Counted from the stretch's first letter, positions 1 through 8,948 are shown. The stretch is DNA of 64,000 bases from Olleya sp. Hel_I_94 (GCF_007827365.1 NZ_VISI01000002.1:1183001-1247000), one strand, 5' to 3'. Notes: generated by a model from the sequence alone, not told the origin. Program-made: numbers and translations.

Positions 1-1
1 A

Positions 2-2056
2 GCTTTGAACGCACCGAAGTTTACCAACCCATTCCGCAAGGTCGAAAAGGGTATTCATAAGCAAATGGACCATAACGTTCAGGAATTTATTGCTTCTGTT
101 AACGATGCCGTTTCCTTTGTAAATAACAGCCGGAAAGTGTCATTGATACCTTTGGGTATCGATAAAGTCTTGTCATTGACCAATGCTTATTTTAATGGAT
201 TCAACGAAGGATTTGATACCGACATTCTATTGAAAAAAGCGAATATTGAAATTGGCGACCATCATTTTGATGTGCTGGCCATCAATAGCGAATTGTGTTA
301 TGGCGATGTGGTTCAGAGTAGCAAGACCAATGATAAATTTACTTCGGACGACTTTGTATTCCACCAAGGATTTATTGACGGATTAGGGTTGAATCTCAAT
401 GAAAATCATATTGTCAACCAAATCATTTATTTGGATGATAAGCACAAATGGCGAAAGCTGTTGGACAAGAAAATTGAAGAACTCAAAAAGAGTTCCAATT
501 TTGAAACACAGAACAAAGTCATCTTAAAGAAGATTGAAGACATTGTTACCAAAATCAATGAGGACGATAGTTCAAGAATTATTAGGGGTCATCTAAATAT
601 TATATTCTGGGATAAAGATGAAGCACAATTAGAAAGAATTGCTTCCAAAATAAAAACCGAATTCAAAGAATTGGATATAGTGCCTTATTATCCAAAAGGC
701 GAAGAACGCAAGCAATATTTCTTAAACTCATATTGCTGTTTTACTTCCAATTTTTCTAATGAGGATTTATACGTAACCGATTTAAAACACGCTCTTTGCC
801 TGTACATTAACAATACCAACTATCAGTCAGATGCCACAGGTGTCATCTTTAATGACAGACAACATAACATTCCTGTACTTAAAGATGTCTGGGATGAAAA
901 GAAGAAACGCATCAAGGCAAGGAACTTTGCCATTTTCGCACCTACTGGAGAGGGAAAATCTTTTTTGGCAAACAATATTCTACGCCAATATTTTGAACAA
1001 AATGTTCGATTGGTCATTATTGATTTAGGTGGTTCATATTCAAAATTTGCCAAGCTCTATCCAGACGACCATATCATCCTTCGCTATGAACAGGGAAAAA
1101 ATTTGGGTATCAATCCATTCTATATCTCTGATGTCAATGATTTGACACCAGAGCGATTGGAAGATTTGGCAATCTTCCTTTTAGAGCTCTTGGCTTCGGG
1201 CAAAGCAACGACTAAAGCTGAAGAAGTGGCGGTCAAAAAAGTACTTCGGTACTACTATCTACAAAATGTGGGTGGTACACATTCTTTGGAAAATTTATAC
1301 CAGTTCGTTGATACAAAAAAAGACACCTTTTTAGAAGAACTACATATTCAAGAGCAACATTTCAACATCTACGATTTTCTGCACATTCTCTCTGAATATG
1401 TGGATGATGGCTTGTACAGCTTCCTGTTCAATGTAAGTGAAGACCAGACCTATAAAATTGAGGATAAAAGACTGATTGTTTTTGAACTTGATGAAGTAAA
1501 GGACAATAAGGAAATCCTTTCCGTAATGTTGAAGCTGATTAAATCTGCCATTCAAAGAACCATTTGGAGAAATAAAGCCGAGAGGGGAATCATCCTATTC
1601 GACGAGTTTGCCAAACAGCTCAAATTTGGAAATGTACTCGAAAGTGTAGAATTCTATTATCAAGCCATTAGAAAACAAAATGGAGCGATTGGGATTATAC
1701 TGCAATCCATTAACCAATTGCCCAACAATTCCACATCGGCGAGTATTCTTGAAAACACCCAAGTAATTTACAGCCTTCGTAATGAAAAAGGCTATGCCGA
1801 ATTAAAAAACAGGCTCAACCTTACCAGTCACGATTTAAACCAGTTAAAATCCATTCGTAACAACCTTACAGGAACACGAAAATATACCGAAATGTTCATC
1901 AAAATCGGAAAGGAAAGCAACATTTTCCGATTGGAAGTACCGCCCGAAGTCTTTGCTGCTTACCTCACGGATGGCAAAGAAAACGAAGACATTATGAAAC
2001 ATTTTGAAGAACACCAAAATATGGAGAAAGCCATTAAAATATTTATTAATTCTTAA
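2..2056 (+). CDS. traG: Conjugation ATPase TraG (VirB4-like), 5' partial
   Basis: VirB4-type ATPase that powers the type IV secretion machine at the inner membrane. The frame is open to the window edge. The TTG at position 5 is probably not the true start, because TraG proteins of this class are usually over 800 residues and about 683 are present here. Counting from position 5, Walker A (APTGEGKS) is at 312-319 and Walker B (IILFDE) at 529-534. The C-terminal half has the usual VirB4 region with QSINQL. It is the first visible gene of the tra operon, followed 11 nt later by the traI-like gene. Confidence 0.9.
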   Translation, partial: ALNAPKFTNPFRKVEKGIHKQMDHNVQEFIASVNDAVSFVNNSRKVSLIPLGIDKVLSLTNAYFNGFNEGFDTDILLKKANIEIGDHHFDVLAINSELCYGDVVQSSKTNDKFTSDDFVFHQGFIDGLGLNLNENHIVNQIIYLDDKHKWRKLLDKKIEELKKSSNFETQNKVILKKIEDIVTKINEDDSSRIIRGHLNIIFWDKDEAQLERIASKIKTEFKELDIVPYYPKGEERKQYFLNSYCCFTSNFSNEDLYVTDLKHALCLYINNTNYQSDATGVIFNDRQHNIPVLKDVWDEKKKRIKARNFAIFAPTGEGKSFLANNILRQYFEQNVRLVIIDLGGSYSKFAKLYPDDHIILRYEQGKNLGINPFYISDVNDLTPERLEDLAIFLLELLASGKATTKAEEVAVKKVLRYYYLQNVGGTHSLENLYQFVDTKKDTFLEELHIQEQHFNIYDFLHILSEYVDDGLYSFLFNVSEDQTYKIEDKRLIVFELDEVKDNKEILSVMLKLIKSAIQRTIWRNKAERGIILFDEFAKQLKFGNVLESVEFYYQAIRKQNGAIGIILQSINQLPNNSTSASILENTQVIYSLRNEKGYAELKNRLNLTSHDLNQLKSIRNNLTGTRKYTEMFIKIGKESNIFRLEVPPEVFAAYLTDGKENEDIMKHFEEHQNMEKAIKIFINS

Positions 2057-2067
2057 AAATAAAAATT

Positions 2068-2649
2068 ATGAGACACACTATCAGAAATCTAATGTTATCC
2101 GCACTATTTGTAGTGCTAATTGGAAGTAAGGCTTCGGCCCAGGGGATGCCTGTGTATGACAACACAAACTTTATCTCTTTTGTAAAATCATTATTGGAAT
2201 CAGGTAAACAAACCGCCAATTTAATGAAGACGGTAAAATTCCTTAAAACCCAAAAAGAGAATATCGATAAGGTAAACAATGTCATCAAACAACTTCAAGC
2301 AGTCAGGGAACTGGCAAGAAACAACCAACGATTGTTTGATGTTGTACAGGATGATTTGAGGGAAATCCTCAATTCCCCTTTTATTAAACCAAATGAAGTT
2401 ACACGCATTTCAGATTCCTTTGATGCCATCCTTCAGAACTCTATGGCTGGTATGGAATATATCGACCAAATATTGTCCAGCGACAATCTGAAAATGACCG
2501 ATGCCGAACGTGCCGAAGTCCTTAAAGAAAAAGAGCTGGAATCCAAGGAAATGGTAGCGGAAATTGAGGCAAAAACCAGACGCTATCGAGAGATTATTCA
2601 ATTTCGAGAAATGCAGTACAAAATCAATAACCGAGAAACCGATTACTAA
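2068..2649 (+). CDS. traI: Conjugal transfer protein TraI-like (periplasmic, coiled coil)
   Basis: 193 residues with a signal peptide (residues 1-24, cleavage after ASA) and then a mostly helical, charged region predicted to form coiled coils. Size, position between traG and traJ, and export signal match the TraI/DUF4141 class of Bacteroidota conjugative transposons, which occupies the VirB5/TrbJ-like position. The family call rests mainly on context. Its stop codon overlaps the traJ start (TAATG), which suggests translational coupling. Confidence 0.7.
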   Translation: MRHTIRNLMLSALFVVLIGSKASAQGMPVYDNTNFISFVKSLLESGKQTANLMKTVKFLKTQKENIDKVNNVIKQLQAVRELARNNQRLFDVVQDDLREILNSPFIKPNEVTRISDSFDAILQNSMAGMEYIDQILSSDNLKMTDAERAEVLKEKELESKEMVAEIEAKTRRYREIIQFREMQYKINNRETDY

Positions 2650-3488
2650 TGTCAGGTATTTTTTTAGGCATAGGGTTAGAGTTTGTGGACACTATTTTTC
2701 AAACGATAAAAAATAGTGATTTCTCACAATACACTATTGTAGGAATGAAGACACTCGCCCTCTTGTTTTTTCTCATCAACATCCTAAAAAAGTACAATGA
2801 AGGTGTAGCCAATAATGAGGGTTATACGTGGGGATTGACCCCTGCGGAACTGGCCAAAAACTTTGCAATAGTGATTTTAGTCATTTTTTCCACACAGGTA
2901 TTAAGTGTTTTCGACACCATTTTGGTGGCCATTGAAAACCAATATCGGGACACGGCACCCGCACTTCTTCCTTTACAGATGCAAGATATTGACATCGAAC
3001 AGGATGTAAGTGCTTGGGATGCCACCAAAAAAGCAATGGCAATGCTTTATGAAGCATTAGTAACACCTTTATACGGCTTAAAAATACTATCCTTTATTGC
3101 CGGAATATTTCTCTGGCTATTGGATTTGTTTATTTACCCCTTATTCCTTGCAGAACGATTCTTTTTGCTGGGCATAATGCAAGCCTTTTTCCCTTTGGTC
3201 ATCAGCTTGGCGGTTTTTGAAAAGTTCAGGTCGTTGGCATACAACTTTTTTAAGCTTTACGCTGGCGTATATATGTTAGTTCCTGCCTTCTTTCTGGTCA
3301 ATGTTTTCGTGAATAATCTTTATACCGAAATCAATACAAATTTCTGGAGCGACTTATTTGGTACGGATTGGGGGAGTAATTTTTTCGCACCGCTTTTACA
3401 GTTAGGGTCTATCGGATTTATTGTATTGCTGAAATTCAAATTATATAAACGAGCGACCTCGTTCACTTTTAAACTCTTTACAGGCTGA
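2649..3488 (+). CDS. traJ: Conjugal transfer membrane protein TraJ (VirB6/TrbL-like)
   Basis: 279-residue polytopic membrane protein with hydrophobic segments near residues 30-46, 72-90, 143-168, 172-190, 206-221 and 248-264. In Bacteroidota elements TraJ is the inner-membrane channel component that corresponds to VirB6. The loop after the second segment is hydrophilic (about 95-130). The start overlaps the previous stop by one base. The call is supported by topology and its fixed place between traI and traK. Confidence 0.8.
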   Translation: MSGIFLGIGLEFVDTIFQTIKNSDFSQYTIVGMKTLALLFFLINILKKYNEGVANNEGYTWGLTPAELAKNFAIVILVIFSTQVLSVFDTILVAIENQYRDTAPALLPLQMQDIDIEQDVSAWDATKKAMAMLYEALVTPLYGLKILSFIAGIFLWLLDLFIYPLFLAERFFLLGIMQAFFPLVISLAVFEKFRSLAYNFFKLYAGVYMLVPAFFLVNVFVNNLYTEINTNFWSDLFGTDWGSNFFAPLLQLGSIGFIVLLKFKLYKRATSFTFKLFTG

Positions 3489-3509
3489 TAAAGCAATAAT
3501 AATTTACAG

Positions 3510-4136
3510 ATGAAAACACCATATAAGAATATTTACAACATCTTAAAGCTCAATCGCTTTATAGTATTGACCGTCGTTATTGGAGCTGTGCTCACGTGCG
3601 TCATTTCCGTTTTGATGGTCATAAAGCTGCATAAAGAAACAGTTAATAATGCTTTTGTAGTCAATTCGGACGGAAGTGTTATTCCCTTGAAACTGGTATC
3701 TCAACAAGAAAATTTAAAAGTAGAAGTCTTGGCACAATTGGAGTTGTTTCACACTTATTTCTATAACATTGATGCCAGCAATTACGAAAAGAACTTGGAG
3801 AAAGCCCTTTGGTTGGGTAATAGTTCTGTAGATGCTCTGTACCGACAGAAAAAAGCCGATGGAGTTTATAACCGTTTGTTGCAATACTCGTTGGTTCAAA
3901 AAGTATTGAATATCGAATCCAAAGTTGATATTCAAAACGAACCCTACAAGTTTGAAACGAAAACCATTTTTGAAATCAATAGAGGTACTATCACAGATAC
4001 TTATGAGTTGACCACTATTGGAAATTTGATTCACGTAGATAGAAACTTTCCAAACAATACCCACGGACTGCTAATTACCAACTTTTTTGAAAGCACATTA
4101 CGAAAATTAGAAAATTATGAAAGTAGAAAAAAATAA
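3510..4136 (+). CDS. traK: Conjugative transposon protein TraK (VirB8-like)
   Basis: 208 residues: a short cytoplasmic N-terminus, one membrane segment at about 17-38, then a periplasmic domain. The domain resembles known TraK proteins, with an ELFHTYF-type helix, a 'KALWLGN' stretch (KAL-LA/G in relatives), and VDIQNEPYKFE followed by NNTHGLLITNF near the end. It corresponds to the VirB8 scaffold of the secretion channel. The last 20 bases overlap the start of traM, so the two are probably translated together. Confidence 0.85.
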   Translation: MKTPYKNIYNILKLNRFIVLTVVIGAVLTCVISVLMVIKLHKETVNNAFVVNSDGSVIPLKLVSQQENLKVEVLAQLELFHTYFYNIDASNYEKNLEKALWLGNSSVDALYRQKKADGVYNRLLQYSLVQKVLNIESKVDIQNEPYKFETKTIFEINRGTITDTYELTTIGNLIHVDRNFPNNTHGLLITNFFESTLRKLENYESRKK

Positions 4137-5091
4137 AATAGTCTTTGCCATCGTGTTGGTATGCATCCTGCTTTTTATAGGTGGCTATGCAATGCTTATA
4201 TTGGGCGAGGACGAAGAACCGACCATTGAGAACAACCAGATTCCTGTACCGGAACTGGAAGACGACCAAAAGGAATACGATTCCAAATTGGATGCCCTAA
4301 ACGACTTAAAGGAAGTTAGGGAAACCAACGCACCCAGCATTTATGATGAACGGCTGTTGGATTCCACAGGCGTATATGACCCTGATTTATTGGACAAGAA
4401 AAAAATGCAGATGGTAGATAGCATTTACCAACAAGGGCAGATTCGATATTCAGATAGAACGTTTGAAAATATTAATCCAAGATACTATCCACCAAAACCA
4501 CCTGTTAAGAAGGAAAAAGACACAACGGATGCTATTGAAGAGCAAGAAACGAACGTGGAAGCCAAAGAACGTGCTTTGGAGCATCAACTCTTTTTTGCTT
4601 CGCATCCTATTGAAAATGAGGATTTGAATTCAAAAAATACCGATGATTTCATTTATGTACGAGTAGATGGCACACAAACAGTTAAAACCAATTATCGCTT
4701 ACAAATGCGGTTGATAAAAGATGCTACCATTTATGGACAACGCTATTCCAAGAATACGCCTATTTATGGATTTGTCAATTTTAAACCCAATCGCACCATC
4801 ATAGACATTGAGAATATCAATCATCAACCAGTAAAATTGAAAGCCTATGATTTTCAGGATGGTAGCGAAGGCATTTATGTTGAAAACAGTTTTAGAGCAG
4901 AAGTTACCAATGAAATTGTTGGCGATATGGTGGACGACATTAATATTACTGGTGTTCCGCAAGTAAGCGGTTTCAAGAAAATATTCCAACGTAACCATAA
5001 AAACGTAAAGGTTACGATAACCGATAATTACAAACTCATTTTAAGACTTCCTAAAACAAAATATCAAGGAAAGCCCATAATGGGCAATTAA
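4117..5091 (+). CDS. traM: Conjugative transposon protein TraM (VirB10-like)
   Basis: 324 residues. One N-terminal membrane anchor (about 7-26) is followed by an acidic, extended linker (about 30-190) and a C-terminal beta-rich domain (about 195-300) with the YGQRYSKNTPIYGFV stretch typical of TraM/VirB10 proteins. VirB10 spans the periplasm and links inner and outer membrane parts. The ATG at 4117 lies inside the end of traK. No truncation is seen. Confidence 0.85.
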   Translation: MKVEKNKIVFAIVLVCILLFIGGYAMLILGEDEEPTIENNQIPVPELEDDQKEYDSKLDALNDLKEVRETNAPSIYDERLLDSTGVYDPDLLDKKKMQMVDSIYQQGQIRYSDRTFENINPRYYPPKPPVKKEKDTTDAIEEQETNVEAKERALEHQLFFASHPIENEDLNSKNTDDFIYVRVDGTQTVKTNYRLQMRLIKDATIYGQRYSKNTPIYGFVNFKPNRTIIDIENINHQPVKLKAYDFQDGSEGIYVENSFRAEVTNEIVGDMVDDINITGVPQVSGFKKIFQRNHKNVKVTITDNYKLILRLPKTKYQGKPIMGN

Positions 5092-5104
5092 TAAACTCAC
5101 TCTT

Positions 5105-5905
5105 ATGAAAACATATATCACATTACTGTTATTGATTTGTTCAATGTCAATTTCAGCACAGCAACCCCTTGACACTATTTACGCCAACGACCAGAAAAAC
5201 GTTGCCCTGTTTTTTCCAAACCCTATTCGACAAGGAATTACAGGAGCTTCCAATTTTGTATTCACCTATAATCGTGAGAAAGAGCAGTATTTCGGTTTGT
5301 TACAGGCGAAGCCTGGAACAGAAAGCAACCTATTGACCGTTACAAGTGATGGTCGCGTTTATTCTTATATTTTGAAATATTCTGAAAAACTTCCAGAACT
5401 GAATTATTTTATCAATGAAAATGAAAGCATTGGCAGTGAACTTCCGGAAAAGATTAAGCAGAAGCCAGAAGTTAAACCGTTGAACGAATATGCAAATAGA
5501 ATAACACATTTTCAAAAATTCAGCGAGTATTTATTAAAATCCAACTTTGAGCGTATTGAAACCAAACGCAAAAAAGGAATTAAAGTCCAATTACAAAAAA
5601 TAGCGTATGATGCTTCTGAAGTGTATTTGGTTATAGAGGTCAAGAACAGGTCTGGAATCGATTTTGAAATTGACTACATTAAAGTTTATAGAACCAACGG
5701 AAACAAAAAGCGTAAAGCCTCTTACCAAAGATTACAACAAGAAGTTATTTACAAACACAAAATGCCATATTCCATTACTGATGGAGAAAGTCAATGCTTT
5801 GTGTATGTAGTTCCAAAGTTTGTTTTAGGCGACAACGAAAAGTTAATGCTGGAGCTGAAGGAGCTAAAAGGGAGCAGAAAAATGATTTTGGAAACCAAAA
5901 TTTAA
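5105..5905 (+). CDS. traN: Conjugative transposon protein TraN (VirB9-like, DUF4138)
   Basis: 266 residues with a signal peptide (1-19, ending ISAQ), then a beta-rich region starting with the DTIYANDQKNVALFFPNPI stretch characteristic of TraN. The family corresponds to VirB9, part of the outer-membrane core complex. The gene follows traM by 13 nt and is directly followed by a strong terminator, so it closes the operon here. The traO, traP and traQ genes that follow traN in CTnDOT are absent at this place. Confidence 0.85.
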   Translation: MKTYITLLLLICSMSISAQQPLDTIYANDQKNVALFFPNPIRQGITGASNFVFTYNREKEQYFGLLQAKPGTESNLLTVTSDGRVYSYILKYSEKLPELNYFINENESIGSELPEKIKQKPEVKPLNEYANRITHFQKFSEYLLKSNFERIETKRKKGIKVQLQKIAYDASEVYLVIEVKNRSGIDFEIDYIKVYRTNGNKKRKASYQRLQQEVIYKHKMPYSITDGESQCFVYVVPKFVLGDNEKLMLELKELKGSRKMILETKI

Positions 5906-5930
5906 GAGGTGTTTATCACCTCTTTTTTTT
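5904..5930 (+). terminator. Rho-independent terminator after traN
   Basis: Perfect 8-bp stem AAGAGGTG / CACCTCTT (5904-5911 with 5917-5924), loop TTTAT, then an uninterrupted T tract to 5930. It overlaps the traN stop codon and ends the transfer operon. Confidence 0.9.
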
Positions 5931-5943
5931 GTGATTAAAAAAG

Positions 5944-5951
5944 TATCTTTG
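5944..5951 (+). promoter_or_regulatory. -7 element TATCTTTG for the cation efflux gene
   Basis: Exact match to the Bacteroidota -7 consensus TAnnTTTG, 38 nt before the ATG at 5990 and just after the traN terminator. It gives the cargo gene its own promoter. No well-spaced -33 TTTG is evident. Confidence 0.5.
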
Positions 5952-5989
5952 TTATAAATATAACAAATTTATTGACAACTAAAATTAGA

Positions 5990-6856
5990 ATGAATAACGA
6001 ACAAACCGCAATACGAACAACTTATTTCAGCATAATTGGGAATACTGCTTTAGCCTTAATTAAAGGACTTGCGGGATTTTTTGGAAATTCTTATGCTTTA
6101 ATTGCAGATGCGATTGAATCGACAACGGATATTTTTGCTTCATTTTTAGTTTTATTAGGTTTTAAATATGCAAAACGACCAGCGGACGAAAATCATCCCT
6201 ATGGACACGGCAAAATTGAGCCATTAATTACCTTTGGAGTTGTTACATTCCTTGTTGTTTCTGCCACAATAATCGCCTATGAAAGTATTCAAAACATTCA
6301 AACACCTCATAAAATCCCGAAATCTTGGACTTTGATTGTGCTAGGTCTAATAATAGCTTGGAAAGAAATCTCATTTCAAATTGTAATTAAAAAAAGTAAA
6401 CAAACAAATAGTTCATCATTAAAAGCAGATGCTTGGCATCATAGAAGTGATGCCATAACTTCGGTAATGGCCTTTATCGGTATTTCGATAGCAATCATAT
6501 ATGGAAAAGGTTATGAAACAGCAGATGATTGGGCTGCCTTATTCGCTTCTGGATTCATTTTATATAATAGTTATTTAATATTACGTCCAGCTTTAGGAGA
6601 AGTTATGGACGAACAACTTTATGACGAACTGATAATTGAAATTAGAGAAAAATCAACAGAAGTTCAAGGTGTTTTAGGAACAGAGAAATGTTTTATTAGA
6701 AAATCCGGAATGAAATTCCACGTGGATTTACACGCAATTGTGAATAATGAAATTTCGGTAAAATCTGGTCACGACATTGCTCATAAGTTAAAAGACCATT
6801 TACAAAAAGAAATACCGAATTTAGGACACATACTAATTCATATTGAACCGAATTAA
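5990..6856 (+). CDS. Cation diffusion facilitator family transporter
   Basis: 288-residue inner-membrane metal/proton antiporter with about six membrane segments and a C-terminal cytoplasmic ferredoxin-like domain (ends LGHILIHIEPN). CDF signatures are visible: the ADAIESTTD stretch of helix 2 (E43xxxD47 in site A positions), DENHPYGHGK at 66-75, and HHRSD in helix 5 (H150, D154). Glu43 replaces the more usual Asp or His. A longer reading from TTG 5972 exists; the ATG at 5990 is preferred because the -7 element lies at 5944. Substrate (Zn, Co, Cd, Fe) cannot be told. It is likely ICE cargo. Confidence 0.9.
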   Translation: MNNEQTAIRTTYFSIIGNTALALIKGLAGFFGNSYALIADAIESTTDIFASFLVLLGFKYAKRPADENHPYGHGKIEPLITFGVVTFLVVSATIIAYESIQNIQTPHKIPKSWTLIVLGLIIAWKEISFQIVIKKSKQTNSSSLKADAWHHRSDAITSVMAFIGISIAIIYGKGYETADDWAALFASGFILYNSYLILRPALGEVMDEQLYDELIIEIREKSTEVQGVLGTEKCFIRKSGMKFHVDLHAIVNNEISVKSGHDIAHKLKDHLQKEIPNLGHILIHIEPN

Positions 6857-6909
6857 TAAAAGCAATATATTCATAAAAATTGTCTATTCTGATAAGCAAA
6901 GAAAAGTTA

Positions 6910-7431
6910 CTAATCTTTCCTATCCGTTTTAAAACCAATTCGTTCCCTGTTATGCTGTTCAATCTGTACCTTGTCCTTTTGCAGTAAATAATTCAAAGCC
7001 TGATGAATGTCCTTAAATTTGATATTCATTTCTTTTTCAAGTTGGGCTATATGTTCTTTAAGGTTGCTATAATCTGTAAGATGCTGCCGTAACGCTACAA
7101 ATGCACGCATAATAGATATATTTACGTCAATGGCCTTGTCGCTGTTAAGTACGCTAGAAAGCATTGCCACGCCCTGTTCGGTAAAGGCAAACGGAGTGGC
7201 AGGACTAAATTTAATGTTCTCTGGAAGGTTGTCACAATTTGTGATAACCTCTTTCCACTCATCTTTTGAAAGCTGAAACATAAAATCATCGGGGAAACGT
7301 TTAAGATTACGTCTAACCGCTTGTTTTAGTACTCTAGTTTCTACTTCATAGAGTTCAGCAAGGTCAAAATCAAGAATAACTTTGTTTCCTTGAATATTAT
7401 GGATTTTATTTTTTATTATAGATAGTTCCAT
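6910..7431 (-). CDS. ORF6N domain-containing protein
   Basis: 173 residues. The N-terminal half has the ORF6N pattern: start MELSIIKNKI, then GNKVILDFDLAELYEVETR, LKQAVRRNLKRFPDDFMFQL and FTEQGVAMLSSVL. This DNA-binding-like domain is common in phage and mobile-element proteins. The C-terminal third is a charged coiled coil. It lies 21 nt downstream of the integrase on the same strand, so the two are probably co-transcribed. Its role in the element (regulation or excision control) is inferred only from position. Confidence 0.85.
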   Translation of the reverse strand: MELSIIKNKIHNIQGNKVILDFDLAELYEVETRVLKQAVRRNLKRFPDDFMFQLSKDEWKEVITNCDNLPENIKFSPATPFAFTEQGVAMLSSVLNSDKAIDVNISIMRAFVALRQHLTDYSNLKEHIAQLEKEMNIKFKDIHQALNYLLQKDKVQIEQHNRERIGFKTDRKD

Positions 7432-7452
7432 TGTATTTTTAATTAACTGGAA

Positions 7453-8718
7453 TTATGAATTTTGAGAAACCACTTTAGAGATAGATTCATTTTCTATCTC
7501 ATTGAATTGAGCCCTTAATTTTTGCATATCATCACTTACTTTACGTTCAATGACTTTAGCATAAATTTGGGTTGTAGATATTCGGGAGTGACCCAACAAT
7601 TTTGAAACCGTCTCAATGGGCATACCATTACTTAATGTAACCGTTGTAGCAAATGTATGTCGGGCAATGTGGAAAGTAAGGTTCTTTTTAATACCACAAA
7701 CATCAGCAATTTCCTTTAAATAAGAATTTAGTTTTTGATTTGAGATTTTAGGAAATATACTTCCTTGTGATATTGATTTACGGTTGCTCTTGTATTTTTC
7801 AACAATTTGCATCGCCTTTGGCAACAAAGGTATTCGTATGGGCTTTGTCGTCTTTTCCCGTTTGTAATAAATCCAAAGTTCGCCATCGATGCCAATACAG
7901 ATATTATCCGCAGTTAAATGGATGACATCGATATAACTTAAACTGGTATAGCAACTAAAAACAAACAAATCCTTTACCAATTCCAATCTTGGAATGCTAA
8001 ATTGTTTATTTTCTATCTCTTGAAGCTCTTCGAGACTTAAAAAGCCTCTTTCGTTTTTAATGAATTTAGATTTGAAATTGATAAATGGGTCGCGTTGAAT
8101 CCAACCCAATTTAAACGATAAATTTATCATCTTTCTAAAACGCTCGATATGCTTCATTACGGTATTGTTGCCCATTGGCTTTTGATGGTCTTCTGGTATG
8201 TAGTCCCGGAGATATTTCTCAAACTTTATGATAAAGTGATAATCAAGTTCCCGTAAATAAAGGTCTGTGGTCTTATAGGATTTCGATAAAAATTTGGAGA
8301 TATAACTCTGTGTAGTGTAATAATTTTTTTGTGTTCCCCACTTTAATTTGTTTACCATATCTTCATTATGGTAATTGATAATATCTGTAATGGAACGATT
8401 ATTTTCGTCATTACCGAAATATCGAGCCTTAACGACCTGTGCGGTAATCAATTTATGCTCATTCATTAAATCGCGATAACATTTAAACAGATGATTGTAA
8501 GTTTCATCTAAATAACTGTTTAGAATTCTTGATTTCTGATTTGTTCCCCGAGCTCTGTTTTTATGGACATCCCAATCAGAAACTAAAACTTTTCGTTTTA
8601 AACTGATGGTAGCCCGTTTACCATTTACCGTAATTCTTGCGTAAATTGATGCTTGGTCATTTTTTGCCCTGGAGAAGTCCGCCCAGAACAAAATACTGAA
8701 GGTGGAAGATGTTTTCAT
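7453..8718 (-). CDS. int: Tyrosine recombinase / ICE integrase (IntDOT-like)
   Basis: 421 residues with three regions: an N-terminal arm-binding region (about 1-95), a SAM-like core-binding domain (about 105-215) and the catalytic domain (about 225-400). Catalytic residues seen are H350xxR353, H377 (in LLGHS) and the nucleophile Y386. The first catalytic Arg, normally in a TGLR-type motif, is replaced: the motif reads CYTSLSYID with Ser261. This is the situation known for the CTnDOT integrase. The ATG at 8718 is preceded almost directly by a hairpin (8721-8763). Confidence 0.92.
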   Translation of the reverse strand: MKTSSTFSILFWADFSRAKNDQASIYARITVNGKRATISLKRKVLVSDWDVHKNRARGTNQKSRILNSYLDETYNHLFKCYRDLMNEHKLITAQVVKARYFGNDENNRSITDIINYHNEDMVNKLKWGTQKNYYTTQSYISKFLSKSYKTTDLYLRELDYHFIIKFEKYLRDYIPEDHQKPMGNNTVMKHIERFRKMINLSFKLGWIQRDPFINFKSKFIKNERGFLSLEELQEIENKQFSIPRLELVKDLFVFSCYTSLSYIDVIHLTADNICIGIDGELWIYYKREKTTKPIRIPLLPKAMQIVEKYKSNRKSISQGSIFPKISNQKLNSYLKEIADVCGIKKNLTFHIARHTFATTVTLSNGMPIETVSKLLGHSRISTTQIYAKVIERKVSDDMQKLRAQFNEIENESISKVVSQNS

Positions 8719-8720
8719 TA

Positions 8721-8763
8721 TTTCGTCTTTTAGTTAACAATAATTCGTTGTTATCAGACGAAA
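8721..8763 (-). promoter_or_regulatory. Inverted repeat covering the integrase leader
   Basis: Outer arms TTTCGTCT (8721-8728) and AGACGAAA (8756-8763) are perfect complements. Inside them TAACAA (8735-8740) pairs with TTGTTA (8748-8753). The structure ends two bases before the integrase ATG, so it could block ribosome access as RNA, or act as an operator for autoregulation as DNA. Confidence 0.55.
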
Positions 8764-8776
8764 GTCAAATCACTTA

Positions 8777-8784
8777 TAAAGATA
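8777..8784 (-). promoter_or_regulatory. Putative -7 element of the integrase promoter
   Basis: TATCTTTA on the minus strand, one base off TAnnTTTG. A start about 7 bases downstream would give a leader of roughly 50 nt that consists almost wholly of the hairpin at 8721-8763. Confidence 0.35.
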
Positions 8785-8824
8785 CATTTATTTATCGATT
8801 AGCAGACAGTTAGCTACAAATCTG

Positions 8825-8868
8825 GTCAACACTTTTTGATTTTTCAAATTGTTATCCGATTTGTTGAC
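8825..8868. repeat. Spaced 7-bp inverted repeat, possible recombinase arm sites
   Basis: GTCAACA (8825-8831) and TGTTGAC (8862-8868), with a 30-nt AT-rich spacer, lie between the integrase gene and the tRNA. This is where att arm-type sites are expected. The pairing is exact but short, so the functional reading is a guess. Confidence 0.25.
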
Positions 8869-8914
8869 GTTTTTAATCAAAACATATCAATTCTTATGAT
8901 ATTCTTAAAAACAG

Positions 8915-8948
8915 AAAAACCTGTAAATCATACGATTAACAGGTTTTT
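8915..8948 (-). terminator. Terminator downstream of tRNA-Pro
   Basis: Perfect 10-bp inverted repeat AAAAACCTGT (8915-8924) / ACAGGTTTTT (8939-8948). Read on the minus strand it lies about 25 nt after the tRNA 3' end and finishes in a T tract, as expected for tRNA transcript termination. Confidence 0.75.

Noticed and set aside
3714..4064. Minus-strand frame of 116 codons inside traK
   Set aside because: traK has clear family features and translational overlap with traM; the opposite frame has none.
4699..4998. Minus-strand frame inside traM
   Set aside because: Shadow of the VirB10-like domain on the other strand.
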